Of a DNA stretch of 64,000 nucleotides, positions 1 to 8,252 are shown piece after piece (position 1 is the stretch's first letter; each line of letters begins with the position of its first letter). The notes below the pieces were generated by a model. It did no database searches. It was not told the DNA's origin and saw only the letters and a program-made list of their open reading frames with translations. The translations under genes and the position numbers were made by a program. Source of the stretch: Farysia itapuensis (taxonomy: Eukaryota; Basidiomycota; Ustilaginomycetes; Ustilaginales; Ustilaginaceae); contig JALBYC010000007.1 in assembly GCA_023212645.1 (NCBI GenBank), positions 124,001-188,000 on the forward strand. The letters run 5' to 3'.

Positions 1-1712
1 ATGTCTGGTGCGATCAGGCTGACGGTAGCTGTGCCGTCCGCGGAGCGGATCTCGACGGTGGGTGGGTCGAACCAGTAGCCTCGACCGCGGTACCAGTGGA
101 CAGCCTCGCTGTACACCGAGGGCTCACATGCATCCATAGTACCGATCGTGTCGCCGTGGTAGGAACCTTTGAGTCCCAGCACTTGCCATTCCTGCTGTGG
201 ACGGCTGGACATGTACCCAGCCTGGCGGCCTGGTGCTGTACGCGCTGCTGCGACCGGCGAGGAGGACTGGTAGGTGTAGCGTGTGATGGCGGACTGGAGT
301 GCCATCTTGAGCGCCACTTCCATACCCGTGCTGCCGTCGTCGGAGAAAAAGACGCGGCTGGCCCAGCCAGCACCTGGATGCGAGTGCATCAGCTCGACAG
401 ACGCAACTTCAGCTGGCGGCTCTACGGCGGACGATTTGCCGGTGAGCTGCTCGGCGAGTAGTAAAGCCGGTTCGTGAGTGCCATTTGGGAACAAGACGTG
501 GCCATACCGGCCAGCCGCTGCAGCCGCTGCTGTTACTAACCGGTGCGGGGCATGTCCGAGACACTGCGTCCACCAGCTCGCGCTACCGTCCAGCACTGGC
601 TGTAACATGTTCTGCGCGCTCGCACTCGTGCTGCTGGGTCGTTGGTCAAGCGCGGAGAAGAAGTCACCGTGTGCGCTGTCGATCACGTTCACTTGATCGT
701 TGGTCCGTGTCAAGTTGTGTTGTGTGAACGGCCACCAGCATGTATCGCGTGTTCGTTGAGCCATACTCGCCAGCTCTGCAATGCGCGATCGATGACGAGC
801 ACGGAGATGGTCGACGACACTGAATACTCCGCCGGGAGTTTCTTCCTTGCTGAGGTTTTCGTCAAGCGCGCCTTTGCCACGGACGAGACCTTCGTAGTAT
901 GCGCGCATCGCCGCCTGATCAGCACTTGTGTCTGCGTTGCGCACGGGTGGTGGTCCAAACACGCCGGATTGGGCCGAAGCGCCTGGTCCACCAAGTCCAA
1001 AGACAGGAATGTTGTGTTCCTCGGCAAAGAATCGACGAAGGTACTCTACGTTGCCATACCGGTGCGAGGGGAAGAGGAGCACGGCTTCTACATCGTACCC
1101 GGCCACAAGCAGCGACTCGAACGCCGAACGCGTTGTACTAATCCCACCGAGCTCTGCACTTCCGATCAGAATCGTGGGTAAGCGCAGTGGACGCAAGAGA
1201 TGAGTCTGTGAGACTCCCGAGGGTCCTGGCGAATGCACTCCGCCCGCTGTCTCGACAAATGCCACACCGTCAGCGCCCGTCCCCGCAGCAGCGGCATCGT
1301 GGATCCAGTCACCGACCGATCGAATAAAGTCTTGGTCCGATGGCACTACGTTGAGCGATGCTGACCCGTTCGAGCTGCGCTCCCGTTCGAGCTGCACGGC
1401 AAGATGCGGGCTGACCGGGTCGTTGAACCGGTACAGCGTCTTGTACTTGGCATTCGGGGCAAACGTCGAGATATGCGCATCGTCCGAGTCGGAAAGTGCG
1501 CCGGTGGAGACAGGTTTGAGATAGTGGACCTGTTCGCCGCGATTCTGCTGGGCTGCGTGGAGGACATTGTGCGGCAATGCTCGGCCCGCACTGGAATCGA
1601 GCGGGAGCGCGGCGGATGCAAGACACAGTGCAGTGGTGAATATGGTCTTGCCAACATCCGTGTTGGCACCAAAGATCTGGTGCACCCGCAGATGTCGGTA
1701 CAGATGCGCCAT
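1..1712 (-). CDS. BIO3-BIO1: Bifunctional dethiobiotin synthetase / DAPA aminotransferase, 3' end cut off
   Basis: Biotin synthesis enzyme joining dethiobiotin synthetase (BioD/Bio3) and PLP-dependent diaminopelargonate aminotransferase (BioA/Bio1). The frame is open without a stop from the ATG at 1712 to base 1, about 570 codons, so the C-terminal part lies outside the window. Near the N-terminus the P-loop GANTDVGKT is the BioD ATP-binding motif, followed by YLKPVSTG and, further on, FVETAGGVHSP. The BioA half begins around residue 300 with CWWPFTQH and later shows FFSDDGSTGMEVALKMA and GSYHGDTIGTMDA, which are typical of this class III aminotransferase family. The PLP lysine is expected beyond the edge. 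No intron is needed. The fused order D then A is the usual form in fungi and plants, where the enzyme is often mitochondrial. The N-terminus here is short (MAHLYRHLRVHQIFGAN) and not a clear presequence. The gap to the next gene (1713-1932) holds its promoter. Confidence 0.93.
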   Translation of the reverse strand, partial: MAHLYRHLRVHQIFGANTDVGKTIFTTALCLASAALPLDSSAGRALPHNVLHAAQQNRGEQVHYLKPVSTGALSDSDDAHISTFAPNAKYKTLYRFNDPVSPHLAVQLERERSSNGSASLNVVPSDQDFIRSVGDWIHDAAAAGTGADGVAFVETAGGVHSPGPSGVSQTHLLRPLRLPTILIGSAELGGISTTRSAFESLLVAGYDVEAVLLFPSHRYGNVEYLRRFFAEEHNIPVFGLGGPGASAQSGVFGPPPVRNADTSADQAAMRAYYEGLVRGKGALDENLSKEETPGGVFSVVDHLRARHRSRIAELASMAQRTRDTCWWPFTQHNLTRTNDQVNVIDSAHGDFFSALDQRPSSTSASAQNMLQPVLDGSASWWTQCLGHAPHRLVTAAAAAAGRYGHVLFPNGTHEPALLLAEQLTGKSSAVEPPAEVASVELMHSHPGAGWASRVFFSDDGSTGMEVALKMALQSAITRYTYQSSSPVAAARTAPGRQAGYMSSRPQQEWQVLGLKGSYHGDTIGTMDACEPSVYSEAVHWYRGRGYWFDPPTVEIRSADGTATVSLIAPD

Positions 1713-1932
1713 TGCCCCTCGACCTGATCGTCGTTTCGTGACGTGAACTCACACGATCTTCTCACACCTCTCTCGACTGTCCAAACAAATAGTGCAAAAA
1801 CAAGAAGCCGCTTTATTCACCGCCTTCCCAACACATCTCGCGTCCGCTCAAATATGTACAGATGAATTGTAGGGGCTAGATACATCGTTAGAGGTCGTCA
1901 AAAACAGAGGGGAGACGTATGGAAAGAACGGG

Positions 1933-3516
1933 CTACGAGCATGATAGAGCAGGGAAGAGGGAAGGTTGGCGAAAACGGTGTTTTCTTGACGAGCAGGACA
2001 TAACTTCGAACGGTTTCGAGGCGACGATTGGTCTGACATGGATGGAGGCGATGTCGTCGTTGTCTACCATCACTCTAGCATAACGGTCTGCTGCGAGGTC
2101 AATAGCATCTCGGAGGCTTTGACAAGACGCACGCTGCGAGACGCTCAGGTGTGAGAGCAGACGCAGACAGTCGTCGTCCGAAGCGATCGAGGTTGTGGCC
2201 TGGCCAGCGGCAACTCGATGGATCCATTGGTGGAGCCCTTCGAGCGGATCGTCTGCCCACCTCGCTGCTACTGGATCCACATGCCTATGATCGCGACTCG
2301 GGAACAGGTCTCGTGGTTCGGCTGCAGCCTTGAGTCTCGCTGGGAGAAAGCCGAGACCGAGACTGGTGCGGGCTGTGACTCGGCGGATGATGATGGTCTG
2401 ATCAGGAGGGTAAGCGTGGGTCCAACGACTGTGATCAGATCGTGGACGAAGGTCCGTTTGGCTGGCGTGGAACGAGAACTGGGCATTGACGGTGCCAGTG
2501 TCGATACGCGCCCCCCAATCGGGCGTGCTGGGGCTAGCCATGCCTTCCAAGCCAAGACTGTTCCCGGGGCTGATCGAGGGCTGTGAGCGGCCAACAGCAC
2601 GGTGTGGTCCACGTTGCGATGCCGAGACCGAATGCGACCAGCTTCCCCAAAAGGAGGCATGACCAGCACCACAGATATCAAAATCGGCTTTCGCCCCTCT
2701 GACTGAATCCTTCGACACAGCGACCGCCCAGTCAGATGTTCGATCCTGTCCATAGATCAGCGCAAGTTCGTCGGCTTCGATCGCCTCGACACGGCCGTAC
2801 GTCTCGTAGATCCACTTGCGATGGGCTTTGACGTATTCTTTGAGCACGCCGACGTGTTTGAGCACCGTGCGCTCTGTTGGGTCGCGAGGGATCAGGATCG
2901 CACCATCGCCACCCGCGGACTCGAAGCTAAGCTTGCCACTGATGGGCACGCCAGGCACGTTTGCACCGGCACTGACGCCAACGCAGCGATAGTTGGACGA
3001 CATGCGAGGACCCATGTCGAACAGTTTGGCAGGTTCTTGATCTACAATAAGCGGCAAAGGTGGGAAAGGTCCTTCTGGCGGGGTGCTTGACCTCGAAGAG
3101 CGGCTATTGAGCATAGGTGATGTGACAGGTAGTGAAGTAACGGGCTCCGACGGACTGTCTGTCGACAGAGCTTCCGAAGCTGGAGAAGCTACGCCGCTGG
3201 AGGCCGCTGAGTATCTGCGCGCATCGCCAAGCTGGCCTTCTATCGAAGGTGACATGCTCATATTTGGCGAAAGCCCAACAATGGAGCCAGCACGGCCCCG
3301 CGAGGCTGACCGATGCGAACGTCGTGCCAAGCGAATGTCGGCAGCATGTGACAGCGTCGAAGGCGGTCCATCCACTGCATTGAACAACACCGTGAACCCA
3401 CCATCGCGCACATACCCTACATCGCCCAGTCGCAGTGGCGAGGGGTTCCACAGCGGTAGTCCTTCTCCCGAAACATATAGACAGGTGGCAAACAGATCGG
3501 CGTACGTCGGTGGCAT
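1933..3516 (-). CDS. Uncharacterised protein, basidiomycete type
   Basis: A 527-residue protein starting at the ATG at 3516 ([20 protein letters not shown]). I do not recognise a named family. The N-terminal block reads [34 protein letters not shown], a pattern I associate with a widespread but unnamed class of basidiomycete proteins. A Ser/Pro-rich, probably disordered stretch follows (about residues 65-160). A second ordered block around residues 165-290 includes [33 protein letters not shown] and a [12 protein letters not shown] segment. The C-terminus is Ala/Asp-rich ([19 protein letters not shown]). There is no signal peptide, membrane helix or catalytic motif that I can see. The frame has no intron. 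The gene lies in the same orientation as VPS39 upstream and BIO3-BIO1 downstream. Coding status is supported by frame length and ordered blocks. Function is unknown. Confidence 0.75.
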   Translation of the reverse strand: MPPTYADLFATCLYVSGEGLPLWNPSPLRLGDVGYVRDGGFTVLFNAVDGPPSTLSHAADIRLARRSHRSASRGRAGSIVGLSPNMSMSPSIEGQLGDARRYSAASSGVASPASEALSTDSPSEPVTSLPVTSPMLNSRSSRSSTPPEGPFPPLPLIVDQEPAKLFDMGPRMSSNYRCVGVSAGANVPGVPISGKLSFESAGGDGAILIPRDPTERTVLKHVGVLKEYVKAHRKWIYETYGRVEAIEADELALIYGQDRTSDWAVAVSKDSVRGAKADFDICGAGHASFWGSWSHSVSASQRGPHRAVGRSQPSISPGNSLGLEGMASPSTPDWGARIDTGTVNAQFSFHASQTDLRPRSDHSRWTHAYPPDQTIIIRRVTARTSLGLGFLPARLKAAAEPRDLFPSRDHRHVDPVAARWADDPLEGLHQWIHRVAAGQATTSIASDDDCLRLLSHLSVSQRASCQSLRDAIDLAADRYARVMVDNDDIASIHVRPIVASKPFEVMSCSSRKHRFRQPSLFPALSCS

Positions 3517-4424
3517 AAGTCCTTCTCGACTTCTTTTTTTGTAGTTGTTTTCTCTACGTTTTTATATGGGGATTTCTTTTCTCTGTGTTCTAGGGAGGGA
3601 AAAGGTGCGTGAAGATATTGGCCAGCCTTGGTGGTAGAGAGGAGGCAGAGAAGGGAAGGAGCAAAAGAGCTTGAGTCAGAGGCAGTCCTGTCAGCCAAGG
3701 AAAGAGCGGGATGACAGGACAGACCCTTTCCGGTCCTCCCCTGGGGCGAGACGCCTCCTCTCCAGCGTTAGAGGGCAAGGGGTCGGGTGGGAGATAATAG
3801 CAGGTGGTGGTCGTGAGGATGAACAACGAGCTGCCTACACCAAATGTTGGGGGAAGCGGCAAGAAAAAGAAGAGGCTCGAGGCCCACGAGCTAAAGCTAA
3901 GCACGCGCCACGAATGAAGCGTGTGACGTCAAAGTGTTGCTCTCGTTAAGCGTCCTTTCTCGTTGAGCTGTGTAAAAGAGGCCTCGGACCGGGGATGGAC
4001 GAGCGAGTCAAAAAGTAGATGTTATATGACCCCCTGAACGATGCTCAGCTCCTGGATTTGCCACCCAGTCGCATGACTCGTGTGAGGATGGAACATGCAT
4101 CCTTCTGCATTAGCTCGGCTCGCTTGAACCAACACCAACACCGTCTCAAACGCGTCCATTAACGCGCTATTCAAGCTCAGTAAAGTGGCGGGCCGCGCCA
4201 AAAATTGGCTCAAAGTCAAATTTCAACGGGGTCACAAGCCAAGCGAGCCGACACAAGATAGACACTCAGTACAAGCCGGCTAAGGGGTACGACGGAAGGG
4301 GGTTGGAGAATCCACACCAACAGTTGACGGTGGTGCTTCGGCACCGCAGCTCACACTCTGTACGTCATCGCCCAACACTCGACAAGCACGCCTCAGCCAT
4401 ACAGAGACGTTCTATTGCAAAAGC
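3517..4424. other. Intergenic region, no gene seen
   Basis: A 908-bp gap upstream of the 1933-3516 gene and downstream of VPS39. On the minus strand the first 250 bp before the ATG are rich in pyrimidine runs, as in many fungal 5' leaders. It contains one perfect TGACGTCA at 3924-3931. Short frames here have no recognisable protein content. Confidence 0.6.
3924..3931. promoter_or_regulatory. CRE-like palindrome TGACGTCA
   Basis: A perfect 8-bp CRE/ATF-type bZIP palindrome, about 410 bp upstream of the ATG at 3516. Such sites bind CREB/ATF-type bZIP factors in fungi. A single copy could be chance, so its role is a guess. Confidence 0.3.
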
Positions 4425-7400
4425 TTATTGACCGTGTATGGAGCAAAAATAGTGCAAGACTGAGCCGGTGACTGGATTGACAGCCACAACGCTATTGCCC
4501 AATCTCTTGTGGCATTGCGGACAGGTGCGCGACGGCCCAACTTTCACCCGCCGGTTCTGAAGGGCACTGACAGCGTACTGAACCTGGTTGGCCCGGACAG
4601 CACGGATGGGTCGGACGATGCGCGCCAGATGCTGTTTCCTCGTTTGATCGCGCAAGTTCGTATTCACGAACCCGGCGATGCGCGATAACGACACCGACGG
4701 TGGGAGAAGCAACAAGGTTGCGTGCAAGTCGATCTTGGCTGCGTGTCGTTCGATCAGTCCAAGTGCATTTTCGAGTTGCTGCGCGTCCGTATGTGTTCGT
4801 GCCCTTGACTTCGTCGGCGAAGAGAGGTAGATTTTAACGAGGGTGAGGAAGACTTCTTGATCAGCCAGCACTTTTTGCTGGTTGTCAATGAGCAGACTCT
4901 GCTGTGCGCCGTTCAGAGGTGTCGCGAGCTTCATTGCATTCCATACATCTTTGCAGTACTCTTCCGCTCGCTTGCTGTCGTTGAGCTTCCGGACGTAGAT
5001 GCTGAGCGCGCCATCGTGCTGGCCCATACGGCCAAGGAGCAGCGCTCGGGCTTCCAGCATGTCTCGATCCTCATCGTCAGCCGGTAATCGCACCAGAATC
5101 TGTTCAGGCCGATACTGCATTGACCGGCTCAAGAAGCCAAGCAGCTTTGCCACCGTTGTGCGGCGTGCTTCCGACTCGCGCTGGCTATCCGCAATGCTGG
5201 TCAGATACAATCTGATCAGCTTGTCGTGAAGCTCGGGATCTGCTTCACCAGCATGATCGATAATGTACTCGAGGTACGCCGCGCAGAGCTCTGGGCTAAA
5301 GTCGTCCAGGTCATGCACGATTTCAAGCCGTGGCCAACTTCCTACTTTGCCAGTGTCTGCAGTAAAGAGTTCCATCCCGCGCTCTGCGTCAGCTTCCAGC
5401 ACCCAGTGCGACGTTTTGAGGATGGTCTCGATGAACTCTGGCCCCAAGTTCTGTAAGTACTGAATAGTAGGTCGGGTCTTTTCCGCCAAGTCATCTTCGT
5501 CCGCAGCAAACTGCTTGAGCAGACCCAGTGCTTTGGTGTGCATCTCTTTACCGCCATACAGCGCAATAAGCTCTGAGAATTTCTTGCGTTCTTTGAGCAG
5601 CTCTTCGACCTGCTCGACTTCGCACCAATTCTCAATCCGGCACAGGGGCCCGATGAGCGCAGGCTTTGTCTCGAGAAAGACTTTGAACAACGCTGTGTCC
5701 ACTGTCTGTGCCACTGCGATCAGCTCTTCCTTGTCTAACTCCGAGAACGGCGTGTTGGGCAAGGACAGAAGCCATTGCGTGTCACGTTTGATCTGCGACA
5801 TGGCCATGTGGTCTCTGGACTCCAAGTGTGGATTCGCTTCCAGGATTGGCTTGAAGATTCGACGACGATCTGCAAGGAATCTACCGAGGGCGTCCAACGC
5901 CTTGCGAGAGCCTTCGCCAGTGTCGGATGTGGCTGAGGTTTTCGCCTCCGGTCCGTCTCGTGCTGTTCGCACGGATCGAATTGAGCCTGTGTCGGTGTTG
6001 TCCACATCAGCGGCTAAGTGGGATTTGCTGGCTTTCGCCTTGTCGACACTGGAAGGAGTAGGACTGGAGCTGAGAGGGCTGCTCAGAACAGCGGGAAGCG
6101 AGTCTTCCAGGATACTCAAGGGTCGCTTGGTGGGCAGAAAAGCTCCCAGTCTGCTCCGCGCCGTGCCCGGCTGAATTGCTCCCGGCGAGGTGGATAGACT
6201 GGCTGCATCCATGCTCGGCTCGGGCGCCAACATTGCAGGCGGTGTCTTGCCACCAAAGATCGAGAACCAATCTTGCCTGCTCCGACTCAATTCCCCAGCG
6301 ACACTGGACGGATACAGCGCAATCACTTTGGCGGGATTCGTATCGAGCTCCATGAACATTGCAATCGCCTCATCGTATTTCCCGTCCGCGAAAAGGGCGA
6401 CGGCAAACAGGCCTTGTACATGTGCACGTCGCTCGTCTTTGTCCTCGAGAATGACGTTGTCCACGCTGTCGAGGAGGCCGAGCGCCTCTTCAAATTCGCC
6501 CTTTTCGACGAGCTCGTCGATCTGTCGCCCCCAACCCTGCATTTCCAAACGCCATACCGTGCTGCCTTCTTTTTCCAGCGTCGCGCGATCGCCAGGAGAG
6601 ACGACGACGTACACGGGCGGCTTGCTTGCGCTCGAGCTCGTGAGTAGCCGAACCGATGGCGCTTGTGACGCTGTCGAAGTCTTGGTGCTAGCTGGAGGGA
6701 AACACATGGTCTGTACTGCGAATAGGGTTCCTATGGATCGAATCTGCAAGACTGGGTAGTGGGCATTCGGCTGCGATGAGTTCTTGAGCGCGGGGACCGA
6801 GCCTCCTGGCAAGACTGCGAATACGTACGGCTTTGCGAATGCGACCTCGAGGGGACTCGCTGGCCAATCAATTCCTTCTCGCCGTGTCGGTCTACCGTCT
6901 GCACCCAGGAACAGACCAGCTGCGGAATGAACGAACAGTACTTCGCCGCCGTCGACTTGCAGCACATTGACTTTGTTCTTGGAGCCCAGGCCGACATACC
7001 CGCCCAGACCGCCAAACGCCGCGCCAAAAGCATGACCTCCCGTCTGTGCTGCACCACTGGCTTGAGGGGTTGCTGCGCCTGCCTCTGCGTCAGCTGTAGC
7101 AGCTAGGTCAAAGTCTTCGACGTGCCATGCAGACAGCGTTGGCGAGGACAGGTCGACGAGAGGACCGGATATTGAGTTGGTGGGTGGATGTGCATGAGCT
7201 TCTCGCCTTGAGCTGCTGCCGCCATAAGAAGATGACGGATGGGTGTACGACACCGTCGAGTCTGAAGCAAGCGGTACTGAGAGCACTCCATACTCGGTAG
7301 CGTTGTAGCCCATGAACAGTCTCGTCGGCGTCACAAAGGCGAGACTTCGGGGAGTGTGTTGAAGCGGGATCTCTCGTGTGTCCCAGAACTCACCATCAAC

Positions 7401-8111
7401 CCAGCGGAAGAGGATGGTCTTGCGTTTCAACCCAACGGCCATGACGGTAACGAGTGTCATTACGCCGTCCTGGCCGTCCACGTCTCCACCGCCGAATCGG
7501 GCATCTTCCATGGCTTTGCGACGCTCTTCTTCCTTGTAGCGCGCCATAGCATCCATGCCTCTCATGCTTGCTGCTTGCCAGTCCTTCGATGGTACGTCGT
7601 ACATGCTCGACCGATTGCGAGAAGTGGTACCGCCGGAATGATCGCCCACAGCGCCCGGTCGAAACGTCCGCGCCGTGCTCGAAGTTGCAGGAAGGTACTT
7701 TGAGCCGCGCACGGAAGCCATACCTCCCAACGGTCCTGGGCCGTAGTCGGGAGCTTTGGCGGCAAGACGCTTCTGAATGGAAGTGTCGATGGAAAACGTC
7801 AGTGCCCCTCGGGTTTGCGTCAGTTGCACCTGGAGCTCGAGTGTGGACAAATCGTGCAGCGACACATAGCCATCTGAGAGTGACACGAGGTGATTTGTCT
7901 CCTTTATCACGCCAAGTTGATCTACCGCACGTTTGGAGAAGTGCTCGACAGTCTGTGTGGGCCGACTGTTGCCGGACTCGTCGTCTAAGCGGTATACATG
8001 GACGCTGCCGTTTGCTGAGCCTACGAACAGCTTTGCGCCGTGAACGACAATGGCCTCAGGCCTGCCCTTGAGGCTGGATAGCAGAGGCGCGCATTCAAAA
8101 GCGGTATGCAT
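4425..8111 (-). CDS. VPS39: HOPS subunit Vps39/Vam6-like
   Basis: A 1228-residue homologue of Vam6/Vps39, the HOPS tethering subunit that contacts Rab7/Ypt7 at vacuole and late endosome membranes and acts in vacuole fusion and vacuole-mitochondria contact. The start is the ATG at 8111 (MHTAFECAPLL); the frame upstream to 8177 is open but has only a GTG. The N-terminal half (about 20-480) is a CNH/beta-propeller-like region starting with RPEAIVVHGAKLFVGSANGS. The middle has clathrin-heavy-chain-like helical repeats (EEALGLLDSVDN, KALGLLKQFAADEDDL, YLEYIIDHAGEADPELHDKL). The C-terminus has the family's Zn-finger-like end, CPQCHKRLGNS then VLHYFC. Two Ser/Ala/Pro-rich insertions, around residues 130-230 and 640-760, make it longer than yeast Vam6. 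No intron is needed. Confidence in the family is high; the choice of Vps39 over Vps3/TGFBRAP1 rests on the C-terminal CxxC block. Confidence 0.88.
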   Translation of the reverse strand: MHTAFECAPLLSSLKGRPEAIVVHGAKLFVGSANGSVHVYRLDDESGNSRPTQTVEHFSKRAVDQLGVIKETNHLVSLSDGYVSLHDLSTLELQVQLTQTRGALTFSIDTSIQKRLAAKAPDYGPGPLGGMASVRGSKYLPATSSTARTFRPGAVGDHSGGTTSRNRSSMYDVPSKDWQAASMRGMDAMARYKEEERRKAMEDARFGGGDVDGQDGVMTLVTVMAVGLKRKTILFRWVDGEFWDTREIPLQHTPRSLAFVTPTRLFMGYNATEYGVLSVPLASDSTVSYTHPSSSYGGSSSRREAHAHPPTNSISGPLVDLSSPTLSAWHVEDFDLAATADAEAGAATPQASGAAQTGGHAFGAAFGGLGGYVGLGSKNKVNVLQVDGGEVLFVHSAAGLFLGADGRPTRREGIDWPASPLEVAFAKPYVFAVLPGGSVPALKNSSQPNAHYPVLQIRSIGTLFAVQTMCFPPASTKTSTASQAPSVRLLTSSSASKPPVYVVVSPGDRATLEKEGSTVWRLEMQGWGRQIDELVEKGEFEEALGLLDSVDNVILEDKDERRAHVQGLFAVALFADGKYDEAIAMFMELDTNPAKVIALYPSSVAGELSRSRQDWFSIFGGKTPPAMLAPEPSMDAASLSTSPGAIQPGTARSRLGAFLPTKRPLSILEDSLPAVLSSPLSSSPTPSSVDKAKASKSHLAADVDNTDTGSIRSVRTARDGPEAKTSATSDTGEGSRKALDALGRFLADRRRIFKPILEANPHLESRDHMAMSQIKRDTQWLLSLPNTPFSELDKEELIAVAQTVDTALFKVFLETKPALIGPLCRIENWCEVEQVEELLKERKKFSELIALYGGKEMHTKALGLLKQFAADEDDLAEKTRPTIQYLQNLGPEFIETILKTSHWVLEADAERGMELFTADTGKVGSWPRLEIVHDLDDFSPELCAAYLEYIIDHAGEADPELHDKLIRLYLTSIADSQRESEARRTTVAKLLGFLSRSMQYRPEQILVRLPADDEDRDMLEARALLLGRMGQHDGALSIYVRKLNDSKRAEEYCKDVWNAMKLATPLNGAQQSLLIDNQQKVLADQEVFLTLVKIYLSSPTKSRARTHTDAQQLENALGLIERHAAKIDLHATLLLLPPSVSLSRIAGFVNTNLRDQTRKQHLARIVRPIRAVRANQVQYAVSALQNRRVKVGPSRTCPQCHKRLGNSVVAVNPVTGSVLHYFCSIHGQ

Positions 8112-8252
8112 GGCCGCAGCATGCCCGTCCAGATGCGACACTCGAAGCTCAACAGTGGAGGATAAACGACAATTCACGCAATGGAGGAGAAGGGCGGTTC
8201 AGGGTCTGTGCATTGCTTATGTAATGAAAAATACTCGACATATGTATATAGC

